Assembly: GCF_902859935.1 (NCBI RefSeq)
Contig: NZ_CADIKI010000009.1
Coordinates: forward strand, 62,001-126,000
DNA: 64,000 nt
Reading direction: 5' to 3'
From: Paraburkholderia fynbosensis
GTDB lineage: Bacteria; Pseudomonadota; Gammaproteobacteria; Burkholderiales; Burkholderiaceae
This document shows, piece after piece, positions 1-9,169 of the stretch. The translations under genes were made by a program, and so were the position numbers. The notes below the pieces were generated by a model, which saw only the letters and a list, made by a program, of their open reading frames with translations, was not told the origin of the DNA and searched no databases. The number at the start of each line of letters is the position of its first letter. Position 1 is the first letter of the stretch.

Positions 1-452
1 AGCACCGCGTTCGGCACGCCAGTGGCGACCCAGCGCGCGGTCGCGAGCCAGTTTGCCGACGCGACGTGGCGCCAGTTGGCCGCGCAAGCGTCGGCGGCGA
101 GCCAGCCGGCATCGCCGCCGTAGAACCTGAGCCGCGCACCGAGCCGGTGAGCGAGCGTGGCGACGATCGCGCGCACGCCTTCGGCGCGGTCCGCGAACAG
201 GTCGACCATCTCGCCGGTCATGGTCACCGCGTGCCGCGCATCGGCCGCGCGAGCCTGCGGCCAGCGCTCGAACACGAGTTCGACGGTGCGCTCCAGATGG
301 TCGAGTCCCTGCCACAGCGGGCAGGCCCATTGCGCGACATCGAGCACAGCGCCGCTGCGATCGGCCATCGACACCTTCACATGCGCGCCGCCGACGTCCC
401 AGCCGAACGCCGTGGCGTCCGGCCCCGCACCGGCGGGATGCGCGGCGCTCAA
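1..452 (-). CDS. MfnF-like / H4MPT-linked C1 transfer pathway protein (partial, 3' end off window)
   Basis: Only the first 150 codons are present; the gene runs off the left edge. The N-terminus reads FGWDVGGAHVKVS, the glycine-rich phosphate-binding turn of the hydantoinase/oxoprolinase-like ASKHA family found beside H4MPT genes in methanogens and methylotrophs. The archaeal relative MfnF joins the furan and glutamyl-tyramine parts of methanofuran, so a role in the methylofuran cofactor used by the Fhc complex is an inference. I placed the start at a TTG whose bases overlap the TGA of the upstream ATP-grasp gene (TTGA), implying translational coupling. Family call is fairly sure; exact reaction is not. 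Confidence 0.75.
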   Translation of the reverse strand, partial: MSAAHPAGAGPDATAFGWDVGGAHVKVSMADRSGAVLDVAQWACPLWQGLDHLERTVELVFERWPQARAADARHAVTMTGEMVDLFADRAEGVRAIVATLAHRLGARLRFYGGDAGWLAADACAANWRHVASANWLATARWVATGVPNAV

Positions 453-1498
453 GGCTGCGCCCCGAGGGTCGGCCGCGACGGACCCGCGCACGTTGCAGCG
501 CATCGCTCGATGGGCACCCCATGCGCCTCCAGCAATGCGCGCGCGAGCTTGCCGCCGCGTGTCGCCGCGAGCCCCGCGTAAGCCACCGTGAGACGCGGAT
601 TCACCTCGATTACGACCGGTCCGCGCTGCGGATGCCACACCACGTCGATGCCGACGAAACCACGCAAGCCCGGCAGCGCCATCGCGACGCGCAGCGCGAG
701 CGCGCTCAGCGTGCGGCCCTCGTCGCTGAACCGATCGAACTGATCGACCAGCACGCCGTCGAATTCGACGATCTGCGGTTGCCGGGAAGACCTGCCACCG
801 GCGCTCAACCCAATCTGCTGCCGGTTGATGCTGACGACTTCGGCATGCCGGTCGCGGCAGATCAGCGACAAGCTCAGCGGCTCGCCGTCGACCCATTCCT
901 GCAGCACCGGGTTGCGCGCCGCAGCCGCGCGCGCGTCGTACTCGGCGCAGGCATCGGCGAAGCGGTCGAAGACGAAGGTATCGAGGCCGCCCGCGCCGTC
1001 GTCCGGTTTCACGACCCAACGGCCTTGCGCCTGTTCTCCCGCTTGCCCGGGTTCAAGCGCGCGCGTCGCGGCAATGCCGTGCGCGGCGAGACACGCCGCA
1101 GTCGCGCTCTTGCTCGACGCCACGCGGATCGCCTCCTTTGCGCAGCCAAGCCAGCGGGCCGCGCCGACCGCATCGTAAAAGCGCAGCAGCAAGCCGTCGC
1201 ATTCGGGCGCGATGATCCACGCGTAGTCGTGTTCGCGCGCGGCGCGCGCGACGAAGGCCGTCATCGATTCGCCGGGCGCGGCCATACAATGACGCTGCCC
1301 CGGCTCGGGCGTTTCGAAACGCGAGGTCGCGAAGGTGACCTGCACGCCGTCGAGTTCGCGCAGATCGGCGACCAGTGCGTCGCGCATTACGCGTCCTTCG
1401 ACGATCAGCGCGCTCAGGTCGGCGAGACTGCCTGCTCCGGCCAGTGCGGGATCGATGCCCCCGCCGGTGAGATACTCGTAGACAAAGATCTTGGTCAA
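449..1498 (-). CDS. ATP-grasp ligase, MfnD-like (methylofuran side-chain candidate)
   Basis: 349 residues. It opens with KIFVYEYLTGGG, characteristic of the ATP-grasp proteins of methanofuran clusters, and carries the ATP-grasp elements WVVKPDDGAGG near residue 170 and VVIEVNPRL near residue 305 (metal-binding Glu and Asn). The archaeal relative MfnD ligates glutamate to tyramine; methylofuran also has a glutamate-containing tail, so a glutamate-ligase role is inferred. The start is TTG with an AGGGG-type ribosome site about 9 bases upstream. Its start lies 14 bases from the divergent HisA-like start, so the two genes have overlapping 5' control regions. Confidence 0.78.
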   Translation of the reverse strand: MTKIFVYEYLTGGGIDPALAGAGSLADLSALIVEGRVMRDALVADLRELDGVQVTFATSRFETPEPGQRHCMAAPGESMTAFVARAAREHDYAWIIAPECDGLLLRFYDAVGAARWLGCAKEAIRVASSKSATAACLAAHGIAATRALEPGQAGEQAQGRWVVKPDDGAGGLDTFVFDRFADACAEYDARAAAARNPVLQEWVDGEPLSLSLICRDRHAEVVSINRQQIGLSAGGRSSRQPQIVEFDGVLVDQFDRFSDEGRTLSALALRVAMALPGLRGFVGIDVVWHPQRGPVVIEVNPRLTVAYAGLAATRGGKLARALLEAHGVPIERCAATCAGPSRPTLGAQP

Positions 1499-1512
1499 AG
1501 GAACGCGCCCCT

Positions 1513-2262
1513 ATGCAGGTGATACCGGTTCTCGATCTGCTCGACGGCCATGTGGTGCGAGCCGTGCGCGGCGAGCGGACAGCCTATCGGCCCATCCAGT
1601 CCCGCCTCGCCGCCGCCAGCGAGCCGCTTCCCCTCGCCCGCGCGCTGCTCGCCGCGAGTGGCGCACGCACGCTGTATATCGCCGACCTCGGCGCGATCCT
1701 GCAACAAGGCGCGCATGCCGCCGAACTCGCCGCGTTGCGTGCCGCGCTGCCCGGTGTCGAGCTCTGGCTCGACGCGGGCTATGCGGACTATGCGTCGATG
1801 CGCGCGCTGTTCGACCACATCGACGCCATCGGCCAACGCGACGGCCATGCTGCTCACCCCCCATCGCTCGCGACTCTCGTGCCCGTGTTCGGCACGGAGA
1901 CGCTGCGTGATGTCCACGCACTACCCGCGGCGCAAGCCGCCGGCCTAGCGCCGATCCTCTCGCTCGATCATCGGGCGGGCCGCCTGCTCTCGGTCACGGC
2001 GCTCGACCCTTCGTCGGCTTGGTGGCCCTCGCGTGTGATTGCGATGACACTCGATCAGGTCGGCAGTTACGCCGGCCCCGACCTCGACACCTTCGAACGC
2101 ATCCGCGCCAGCGCCGCGTCGCACACCACGGTGATCGGCGCGGGCGGCATCCGCTATCGCGCCGATATCGACGCCGCGGCCGGCACCGGTGCAACGGCGT
2201 GGCTCGTCGCCTCCGCGTTGCACGACGGGCAGATCAACGCCGCGCAACTCGAATCGCTGTAG
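1513..2262 (+). CDS. HisA/HisF-related TIM-barrel protein
   Basis: 249 residues beginning MQVIPVLDLLDGHVVRAVRG, the first strand and phosphate-loop region of a HisA-type beta-alpha barrel, and ending with IGAGGIRYRADI, the second phosphate-binding loop. True HisA belongs to histidine synthesis; this divergent form (hisA/F-related family) occurs beside H4MPT and methanofuran genes in methanogens and methylotrophs, where its reaction is unsettled. Context here (cofactor ligase on one side, fhcB on the other) supports a cofactor role. The AAGGA ribosome site lies inside the divergent gene's leader. Confidence 0.75.
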   Translation: MQVIPVLDLLDGHVVRAVRGERTAYRPIQSRLAAASEPLPLARALLAASGARTLYIADLGAILQQGAHAAELAALRAALPGVELWLDAGYADYASMRALFDHIDAIGQRDGHAAHPPSLATLVPVFGTETLRDVHALPAAQAAGLAPILSLDHRAGRLLSVTALDPSSAWWPSRVIAMTLDQVGSYAGPDLDTFERIRASAASHTTVIGAGGIRYRADIDAAAGTGATAWLVASALHDGQINAAQLESL

Positions 2263-2572
2263 GCTTGCCATACAATTTCCATGCCACGCGGCGCGCAGGC
2301 TCTGCATGTAAACGAACGACAAGCTAATGGCAAGCCAGACGGGCTGCGCGTGACACTCTGCTCCAGCCGCGCACACAACCTGTACGGCGCAGACGCGCTG
2401 AACCATGTTGATTGCATCGAGACTGGCTGTTGATCGGACGTTGCCAGCCGATACGCGTCGCTCGTTCGAATCCCGCCGTGCATAAAGCAACACAACAGTG
2501 CATGTCAGCCGTGATATGACCGCGCCGGCGCACCGCTGCATCGGTCGGCATGGAGCTTGCTAAAAGTGCGCC
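2263..2572. other. Intergenic region ahead of fhcB
   Basis: 310 bases, clearly more AT-rich than the flanking genes around 2470-2520, so probably the promoter region for the fhc operon. A 51-codon open frame from 2281 has no recognisable product. I looked here for a pqqA-like peptide (Glu and Tyr three residues apart) and found none. No strong ribosome site sits before the fhcB ATG; an in-frame stop at 2561 leaves that ATG as the only good start. Confidence 0.5.
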
Positions 2573-3985
2573 ATGCACCTTTCGCCCACCGATCCATCGA
2601 CTTCCCGCACGAGCGCATCGGGCGCCGCCGGCGCACCGGCGATCACCCGCGACTGGACCTGCCCGTTCTGCCCATTGCTCTGCGACGACCTCGTCGTGGG
2701 TTCGCACGCTGACGGCACGCTCACGGTGCCGGACACCGAATGCCCGCGGCTGTCGCAGGCGCTCGCGCAGTTCGGTGCGGCGCACATGCAGGGCGGCGCG
2801 GTCGTGGACGGCAACGAGGCGGATCGCGATAGCGCATTGGCGCGTGCCGCGCAGATTCTGGCGGACGCGCGGCGTCCGCTATTCGGCGGACTCGCCACCG
2901 ACGTCGCCGGGGCTCGTGCGCTCTACACACTCGCAGCCGGATGCGGCGCGATGCTCGACCATCTGCACGGCGACGCGCTGAGCGCCGCGACGCTCGCGTT
3001 GCAGGACCGTGGTTCGTTCTTCACGACGCTCTCCGAAGTGCGCTCGCGGGCCGACTTGCTGGTGTTCTTCGGATGTCAGCCATCGCGGCGTTATCCGCGG
3101 TTTTTCACGCGCACGCTGATGGGCATGGAGACCGAGCGTGAGCTGATCTTCGTCGGCAGCGCGGTGGACCCGGCGGCGGCCGGCCTCACTCATGCGCGCG
3201 CGCAAACGCTGCTGCCGCACGCCGATCCCTACGACACGCTCGCCCTCTGGTCCGCGCTTGCTGAGGGACGCGCCCCCGAGGCGCTGCACAACGACAGCAG
3301 CAACGTCGACCCCGGCGCTGCGGCGACGCTCGCCGCACTGCAGACGCGCATCGCCGCAGCGCGCTACACAGTGCTCATCTACGAACCGGCCGCCTTGCCC
3401 GGCCCGCATGCGGCCCTGCTCATCGAAGCTCTGAACCGGATCGTCAAGGCGGCGAACCGCACGACGCGTGCGGCCTGCCTTGCGCTCGGCGGCGACGACG
3501 GCGCGTTGACGGTCAACCAGACGGTGACGTGGCTCTCCGGCATGCCGCTGCGCACGCGCGTGTCGACGCCCGCGCGCCTCGCCGGCACCGCGCCGCTCGA
3601 CCACGATCCGTACCGCTATCGCACCGCCCGGCTGCTCGCCGACGGCGAAGTGGATGCGCTGCTGTGGGTCGCGAGCTTCACACCGCAGGCATGGCCGGCC
3701 TCGCTCGATCCTGCCATTGCGCTGATCGTGCTCGGTCATCCGGCGCTCGCAGCAGCAACGAAGGCGCGCGGCGCGAACACCGTGTTCATTCCGGTCGCGA
3801 CGCCGGGCATCGACAGCACCGGTCATCTGTTTCGCGTCGACAGTTCGGTCGTGCTGCCGCTTGCCGCCGCGCGTGGCGCCGCGCTGGACACTGTGGCGTC
3901 GCTTGCCGCTCAGTTGACCGGGCGGTTGACGGCGCAGCGGACCACGCGCCCCGATGCACAGCACACCGCGCAGGAGCACCCATGA
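2573..3985 (+). CDS. fhcB: Formyltransferase/hydrolase complex subunit B (formylmethanofuran dehydrogenase B-like)
   Basis: 470 residues. The N-terminal cysteine cluster WTCPFCPLLCDDLVV corresponds to the Fe-S binding region of FmdB/FwdB of methanogens. In methylotrophic bacteria the homologue FhcB is part of the Fhc complex, which transfers formyl groups from H4MPT to methylofuran and releases formate; the redox activity of the archaeal enzyme is lost. It acts in the cytoplasm at the end of H4MPT-linked formaldehyde oxidation. The stop overlaps the fhcA start (ATGA), so it is the first gene of a coupled operon. The first ATG after an in-frame stop is used. Confidence 0.92.
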   Translation: MHLSPTDPSTSRTSASGAAGAPAITRDWTCPFCPLLCDDLVVGSHADGTLTVPDTECPRLSQALAQFGAAHMQGGAVVDGNEADRDSALARAAQILADARRPLFGGLATDVAGARALYTLAAGCGAMLDHLHGDALSAATLALQDRGSFFTTLSEVRSRADLLVFFGCQPSRRYPRFFTRTLMGMETERELIFVGSAVDPAAAGLTHARAQTLLPHADPYDTLALWSALAEGRAPEALHNDSSNVDPGAAATLAALQTRIAAARYTVLIYEPAALPGPHAALLIEALNRIVKAANRTTRAACLALGGDDGALTVNQTVTWLSGMPLRTRVSTPARLAGTAPLDHDPYRYRTARLLADGEVDALLWVASFTPQAWPASLDPAIALIVLGHPALAAATKARGANTVFIPVATPGIDSTGHLFRVDSSVVLPLAAARGAALDTVASLAAQLTGRLTAQRTTRPDAQHTAQEHP

Positions 3986-5679
3986 CGCTGGTCCGGCTGA
4001 AAGGCGGCACGATCTTCGACCCGGCCAACGGCGTGAACGGCGAGCGCCGCGACCTGAGTTTCCGCGACGGACGCATCGTCGACGTACCGGCGAACACGCC
4101 GGCCGATCGTGAATACGACGCCACCGGCATGATCGTGATGGCGGGCGGCATCGACCTGCATTCGCATATCGGCGGCGGCAAGACCAATCTGTCGCGGCTA
4201 CTGCTGCCAGAAGACCATCGCGCCGATCCACTGCGCGACGCCGCTTACGAATCGGTGCAGGACGATGCGGGCCGCTATCTACGTCTGCCGTCGTGCGGCG
4301 TCTGCACGCCTGGCACGCTCGCCACCGGCTACCGCTACGCCGAAATGGGCTACACGGCCGCGTTCGAACCGGCGATGATGCCGTCCAACGCGCGCCACAC
4401 GCACCTCGAAATGGGCGACACGCCGATCATCGATCACGGCGCCTACGTGATGCTCGGCAACGACGAACTGTTCCTGCAGATGCTCGCGGCGCGCGACGAC
4501 TTCGAGCGCCTGCGCGATTACGTCGGCTGGACGATTCATGCTAGCAAGGCGCTCGGTGTGAAAGTGGTCAACCCGGGCGGTATCTCCGCGTTCAAGTTCA
4601 ACCAGCGTTCGCTCGACGTCGACGAACCGCACGTGCATTACGGCATCACGCCGCGCGAGGTGCTGCACACGCTGTCGCGCGCGCTGACCGAATTGCGCGT
4701 GCCGCATCCGCTGCATGTGCATGCGAGCAATCTCGGCGTGCCCGGCAATCTCGATTCGACGATCGCGACCATGGACGCCGCCGATGGCCTGCCGATCCAT
4801 CTGACGCACATCCAGTTTCACAGCTACGGTGTGGAAGGACCGCAAAAGTTTTCGTCGGGCGCGCGGCGGATCGCCGATGCAGTGAACGCGCGGCCGAACG
4901 TATCGATCGACGTCGGCCAGATCATCTTTGGACAGACCGTCACGGCCTCGGGTGACACGATGATGCAGTTCCGCAACACACCGCTCGCGCGGCCGCACAA
5001 GTGGGTGGCCGGCGACATCGAATGCGATGCGGGTTGCGGCGTGGTGCCGTTCCGTTATCGCGAGCAAAGCTACGTGAACGCGTTGCAGTGGATCATCGGC
5101 CTCGAGATTTTCCTGCTGGTCGACGACCCCTGGCGCGTCGCGATGACCACCGATCATCCGAACGGCGGCCCGTTCACGAGTTATCCGCATCTGATTCGCC
5201 TGCTAATGGACAAGTCCTTTCGCGACGAGCAGCTTGCGAAGCTGCATCCCGACGCGCCGGTGGCGAGCGCATTGCCGGAGCTGAAGCGCGAGTTCTCGCT
5301 CTACGAAATCGCGATCATCACGCGCGCCGGTCCCGCGCGGCTGTTGGGTCTGCGCGACCGTGGCCATCTGGGTGCGGGCGCGGCGGCGGACATCGCCGTC
5401 TACCGCGACGAGCCGGACCGCGAGCGGATGTTCACGTCGCCCGCGTATGTGTTCAAGGACGGCGAGCTGGTCGCGCGCGACGGCACGCTCGTCGCGACGC
5501 CGACCGGCGGCATTCATTTCGTCGCGCCGGAATTCGACCGCGGCATCGAGAAAAGACTGCGCGCCTATAGCGACGCGAACCTCGCGAGCAACTTCGCGCA
5601 TGCGGCGATCAGCGATGACGAAGTCTGCCTCTGCTGCCGCGGCGGGCGTCTGTTGCCCGTCGACTGTCTGGCTAACTGA
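3982..5679 (+). CDS. fhcA: Formyltransferase/hydrolase complex subunit A (zinc amidohydrolase)
   Basis: 565 residues starting MTLVRLKGGTIFDP, the usual N-terminus of FmdA/FwdA/FhcA. Amidohydrolase-superfamily metal ligands are visible: the HSH pair at residues 60-62 (GIDLHSHIGGG), further His in HVHASNLG and THIQFHSYG, and the Asp of TTDHPNGG. This subunit hydrolyses formyl-methylofuran to formate. The open frame extends upstream inside fhcB, but the ATG at 3982, overlapping the fhcB stop by four bases, gives the family's usual N-terminus. It is followed after 41 bases by fhcD. Confidence 0.94.
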   Translation: MTLVRLKGGTIFDPANGVNGERRDLSFRDGRIVDVPANTPADREYDATGMIVMAGGIDLHSHIGGGKTNLSRLLLPEDHRADPLRDAAYESVQDDAGRYLRLPSCGVCTPGTLATGYRYAEMGYTAAFEPAMMPSNARHTHLEMGDTPIIDHGAYVMLGNDELFLQMLAARDDFERLRDYVGWTIHASKALGVKVVNPGGISAFKFNQRSLDVDEPHVHYGITPREVLHTLSRALTELRVPHPLHVHASNLGVPGNLDSTIATMDAADGLPIHLTHIQFHSYGVEGPQKFSSGARRIADAVNARPNVSIDVGQIIFGQTVTASGDTMMQFRNTPLARPHKWVAGDIECDAGCGVVPFRYREQSYVNALQWIIGLEIFLLVDDPWRVAMTTDHPNGGPFTSYPHLIRLLMDKSFRDEQLAKLHPDAPVASALPELKREFSLYEIAIITRAGPARLLGLRDRGHLGAGAAADIAVYRDEPDRERMFTSPAYVFKDGELVARDGTLVATPTGGIHFVAPEFDRGIEKRLRAYSDANLASNFAHAAISDDEVCLCCRGGRLLPVDCLAN

Positions 5680-5720
5680 TTGATCGACGCAAACCCATCA
5701 AGGCAATCCACGCGCCCCCA

Positions 5721-6680
5721 ATGAACGCCCCGGCCACTCTCGAGATCAACGGCACCGCGATCGACGCCACCTTCGCGGAGGCCTTTCCGATGAAGGCGAC
5801 CCGGCTCATCATCACCGCGCATACGCCCGTCTGGGCGATGCACGCGGCGAACTCGCTGACGGGCTTCGCGACGTCGGTGATCGGCTGCGGTTGCGAGGCG
5901 GGCGTCGAGCGCGCGCTCTCGCCCGGCGAGACGCCGGACGGCCGGCCCGGCGTCTCGGTGCTGCTGTTCGCGGTGTCGTCGAAGGAACTGGCGAAGCAGA
6001 TCGGGCGGCGCGTCGGACAGTCCGTGCTCACCTGCCCCACGACCGCCGTGTTCGGCGGCATCGACCCGGCCGTGAGCCGCGCGCCGCTGTCGGATCGCGC
6101 GGCGCTCGGCAGCGGCCTGCGTTTTTTCGGCGACGGCTGGCAGATTTCGAAGATGATCGGCGACACCCGTTACTGGCGCGTGCCGGTGATGGACGGCGAG
6201 TTCGTCTGCGAGGATACGGCGGCGACCGTCAAGGCGGTCGGCGGCGGCAACCTGCTGTTTCTCGCCCGCGACACCGACGCGGCGCTCGCCGCCGCCGAAG
6301 CCGCCGTCGCGGCGATGCGCCGGCTGCCGAACGTGATCATGCCGTTTCCCGGCGGCATCGTGCGCTCGGGCTCGAAGATCGGTTCGCGCTACAAAGGCGC
6401 GAGCGCCTCGACCAACGACGCATTCTGTCCGAGCCTGATCGGCCTGTCGGGGCACAGCGAACTCAGCGCGGAGGTGGGCTGTGTGCTGGAGATCGTGATC
6501 GACGGCCTCACCGATGCCGATGTCGGCGCGGCGATGACGGCCGGCATCGCCGCGGCCTCGGCGTTGGGTCGGGCGCGCGGCGTGCTGCGCATTTCGGCGG
6601 GCAATTACGGCGGCAAGCTCGGGCCGTACCACTTTCATCTGCATGCGCTGGCGGCGGGTCTCGACGGAGGCCGCGCATGA
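5721..6680 (+). CDS. fhcD: Formylmethanofuran:tetrahydromethanopterin formyltransferase
   Basis: 319 residues, close to the normal length of Ftr/FhcD. Recognisable segments include the N-terminal NGTAIDATFAEAFPMKATR, a CGCEAGVE motif and SGHSELSAEVGCVLEI near the C-terminus. It moves the formyl group from formyl-H4MPT to methylofuran within the Fhc complex. It lies 41 bases after fhcA and its stop overlaps the fhcC start by four bases. The gene order B-A-D-C matches the order known for H4MPT-containing betaproteobacteria. Confidence 0.94.
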   Translation: MNAPATLEINGTAIDATFAEAFPMKATRLIITAHTPVWAMHAANSLTGFATSVIGCGCEAGVERALSPGETPDGRPGVSVLLFAVSSKELAKQIGRRVGQSVLTCPTTAVFGGIDPAVSRAPLSDRAALGSGLRFFGDGWQISKMIGDTRYWRVPVMDGEFVCEDTAATVKAVGGGNLLFLARDTDAALAAAEAAVAAMRRLPNVIMPFPGGIVRSGSKIGSRYKGASASTNDAFCPSLIGLSGHSELSAEVGCVLEIVIDGLTDADVGAAMTAGIAAASALGRARGVLRISAGNYGGKLGPYHFHLHALAAGLDGGRA

Positions 6681-7501
6681 GCACGACGACTTTGCGCCTG
6701 ACGTGCGCACCCGGTTTTCGCGTCGACGCCGCCGCGCTGCGGCCCACGGCGCTGGCGGCGCTAAGCGTGGCCGACATCGAGCGCATCGTGCTGCCGTCCG
6801 GCAACGAGTGCTGCGCGGTCGGCGACGTGTTCCAGGTGTCGCGCGATGAGACGGCCGACGACACGGCCGCGTTGATCATCGAAGACGCCGCCGCGTGGCT
6901 CGACCGGCTCGGCGCGCAGATGGACGGCGGCCGCCTCGCCGTGCACGGTGCGGCCGGCGACTACAGCGGTTTCCGAATGACAGGCGGGGTGCTGGAGATC
7001 GACGGCGACGTCGGGCATTTCACCGGCTGCGAGATGCGTGGCGGCCGGTTGACGGTCGACGGCGACGCCGGCGATTTCATCGCCGGCGCGCTGCCGGGCG
7101 ACATGGAAGGCATGAGCGGCGGCACCCTGACGATTCACGGCAACGCAGGCGCGCGCCTCGCCGACCGGATGCGCCGCGGCCTCGTGCTGGTCGGCGGCGA
7201 CGCGGGCGAATTCGCGCTCTCGCGGCTGGTCGCAGGGACGGTGGGCGTGGCGGGCCGCCTGGGCCCGCATTATGCCTATGGGATGAGGCGCGGCACACTG
7301 CTGCTCGCGCAGCGCCCCGCGCATCTGCCGGTGACATTCACCGGCGGCGGCGGCGGTTTCGACGTATTCTGGTCATTGCTCGTGCGCAGTCTCGCCAACG
7401 AAATCGCGCCGTTTTCGCAGTGGCGCGCCGAGCACCTGCCGGCTCGCTACACAGGTGACCTGGCGGTCGACGGGAGAGGGGAAATACTGATCGCCGGCTG
7501 A
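6677..7501 (+). CDS. fhcC: Formyltransferase/hydrolase complex subunit C
   Basis: 274 residues. From about residue 80 it consists of the right-handed beta-helix repeats of FwdC and of the glutamate synthase C-terminal domain, seen as recurring G-x-x-G-x-x-x-G patterns (for example MRGGRLTVDGDAGDF and MSGGTLTIHGNAGARL). This subunit is structural in the Fhc complex. The start overlaps the fhcD stop (ATGA). The next gene, cytochrome b561, starts 76 bases downstream, so the transcript may continue into the PQQ genes. Confidence 0.92.
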   Translation: MSTTTLRLTCAPGFRVDAAALRPTALAALSVADIERIVLPSGNECCAVGDVFQVSRDETADDTAALIIEDAAAWLDRLGAQMDGGRLAVHGAAGDYSGFRMTGGVLEIDGDVGHFTGCEMRGGRLTVDGDAGDFIAGALPGDMEGMSGGTLTIHGNAGARLADRMRRGLVLVGGDAGEFALSRLVAGTVGVAGRLGPHYAYGMRRGTLLLAQRPAHLPVTFTGGGGGFDVFWSLLVRSLANEIAPFSQWRAEHLPARYTGDLAVDGRGEILIAG

Positions 7502-7577
7502 CCGGCCAGGCCGCGCGAGCCCCGCTCGGACTGAAACGGCGTTGGCAAGAAACAGCCAGACAAAGATGGAGACAGGC

Positions 7578-8156
7578 ATGAGGACAGCGCAATCGCCAGA
7601 TGCGAAGCCAGCTCCCGGCATCGACGCCGGCGCTCGCGGGCCGCGCTATGCGGGCGAGATGATCGCGCTGCATTGGCTGATCGCGCTCGGCATCCTCGGC
7701 CTGCTGGCAGTCGGCTTCTATATGGTCGGATTGCCGAAGGGTTTGCCGGTCAAAGCGACGTTGATCAACCTGCACAAGTCGCTCGGGCTGACTGTTTTCC
7801 TGCTGGTGCTTCTGCGCATCGTGGCGCTGGCGGCCTTCAACCGGCCGCCTCTGCCGCCGATGCGAGCGTGGCAACGCGCCGCCGCGCGCATTACGCAGGG
7901 TCTTTTATACGTCGGCATGATCGTGATGCCGCTGGCCGGCTATCTCGGCTCGTCGTTCAACCGTTTCGGGACGCGCTTCTGGGGCCTCCCGCTGCCGAAG
8001 TGGGGCTGGGAAGACCCGCACCTGCGTGAGCTTTTCTTCGGCATTCACAAAGCCACGGCCTATGTGCTGATCGCTTTGATCGTGGTGCACGTGGCGGGTG
8101 CGCTCAAGCATCAATGGATCGATCGCGACAACCTGCTCGCGAGGATGCTGCCATGA
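7578..8156 (+). CDS. Cytochrome b561 family protein
   Basis: 192 residues with four hydrophobic segments and the histidines expected of a di-heme b561: ALHWLIAL near residue 20, NLHKSLGLTVF near 60, and GIHKATAYVL plus VVHVAGALKHQ near the C-terminus. Such inner-membrane cytochromes pass electrons between quinone and periplasmic carriers. I chose the ATG at 7578 because GGAG lies six bases upstream; a TTG at 7542 and an ATG at 7566 are in frame. The stop overlaps the next start by four bases. The position between fhc and pqq suggests a role in electron transfer for one-carbon or PQQ metabolism, which is inferred. Confidence 0.85.
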   Translation: MRTAQSPDAKPAPGIDAGARGPRYAGEMIALHWLIALGILGLLAVGFYMVGLPKGLPVKATLINLHKSLGLTVFLLVLLRIVALAAFNRPPLPPMRAWQRAAARITQGLLYVGMIVMPLAGYLGSSFNRFGTRFWGLPLPKWGWEDPHLRELFFGIHKATAYVLIALIVVHVAGALKHQWIDRDNLLARMLP

Positions 8157-9169
8157 CGATACGCCGCAGGGAGCCCGCCGCGCGGCAAGCGTCGCCGTCG
8201 CTCGAAACCGGTACGCTGCGCACGCGCGACAGTCATCGCGTGTGGTTCGCGGTGGCCGGCGCGGCCGACGGCGTGCCGATCGCGGTATTGCATGGCGGCC
8301 CCGGCAGCGGCAGTCAGCCGGGTTCCCTGCGGCTCTTCGATCTGAACCGTTTTCGCGTCGTGCTGATCGATCAGCGCGGCACCGGCGCATCGACGCCGCA
8401 TGGCAGCGTGCGCCACAACCGCACCGATTATCTGATCGACGATCTCGAAGCGATCCGCGAGCGGCTCGGCTTCGAACGCTGGGGCCTGCTCGGTGGATCG
8501 TGGGGCGCGGCGCTCGCGCTCGCGTATGCCGGGCAGCGTCCGCAGTCGGTCACGGGCGTAGTGCTGCGCGGCCTCTTTCTCACTTCCGCACGCGAAGTTC
8601 GCGCGCTGTTCGTCACGTCCCGCCGACGCGCGCCGCGCGCGTGGTCCCGGTTGTGGACGGCGGCCGGGTGCGAGCGGCCTGTGGATCTGGCGGCCCGCTG
8701 CGGCGCCGGCCTGCAATACGGTGCGAATGGAACGCGGCAACGCGCGCTCGCGCTCGCATGGCGCGGCTATGAAAACGAGGTGCTGGCGAGCGCCGCCACG
8801 CGCCGCGCAATGCAGCCTCGCACGCGGCACTCGCTACGGCTCGCCCGCAAGCTGATCGGCAAATACCGGATTCAGAGCCACTATCTCGCGCATCGCTGCT
8901 GGCTCGGCGAAACGCGCTTGCTGTCGCTCGCACGGCACGCCGCGTCGGCCGGTGTGCCGCTCGCCGCCGTGCACGGCTCGCGCGACCCGGTCTGTCCCGC
9001 GACGAATCTGCGGCGCCTCGCGCGCGCAGTTCCCGCCGCGCAGGTCGAGTGTGTCAACGCGGGTCATCTGGGGAGCGATCCGGCGCTTCACGAACGCGTC
9101 GCGCAGACGCTCGCCGCGATGTTCATCCCAACTGTTCAGGAGGGGCGCAGCCTGCGCCACGTCGCATGA
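8153..9169 (+). CDS. S33 family alpha/beta hydrolase (prolyl aminopeptidase-like)
   Basis: 338 residues of proline iminopeptidase type: oxyanion-hole motif HGGPGSGS near residue 48, DQRGTGAS near 73, nucleophile elbow GGSWG with Ser116, and C-terminal acid and histidine candidates in GSRDPVCP and NAGHLGSD. Family members remove N-terminal proline or hydrolyse related amides; the substrate here is unknown. The start overlaps the cytochrome b561 stop and its stop overlaps pqqB, both as ATGA, so it is made together with PQQ biosynthesis proteins. A role in PqqA peptide trimming is possible but unproven; known trimming enzymes are usually M16 metallopeptidases. Confidence 0.85.
   Translation: MTIRRREPAARQASPSLETGTLRTRDSHRVWFAVAGAADGVPIAVLHGGPGSGSQPGSLRLFDLNRFRVVLIDQRGTGASTPHGSVRHNRTDYLIDDLEAIRERLGFERWGLLGGSWGAALALAYAGQRPQSVTGVVLRGLFLTSAREVRALFVTSRRRAPRAWSRLWTAAGCERPVDLAARCGAGLQYGANGTRQRALALAWRGYENEVLASAATRRAMQPRTRHSLRLARKLIGKYRIQSHYLAHRCWLGETRLLSLARHAASAGVPLAAVHGSRDPVCPATNLRRLARAVPAAQVECVNAGHLGSDPALHERVAQTLAAMFIPTVQEGRSLRHVA

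Noticed and set aside
2281..2436. Short open frame upstream of fhcB considered as pqqA
   Set aside because: It lacks the Glu-x3-Tyr pair and the usual PqqA context and length.
2879..4231. A minus-strand frame of about 450 codons across fhcB and the start of fhcA
   Set aside because: Arg-rich shadow of two strongly conserved genes; no motif found.
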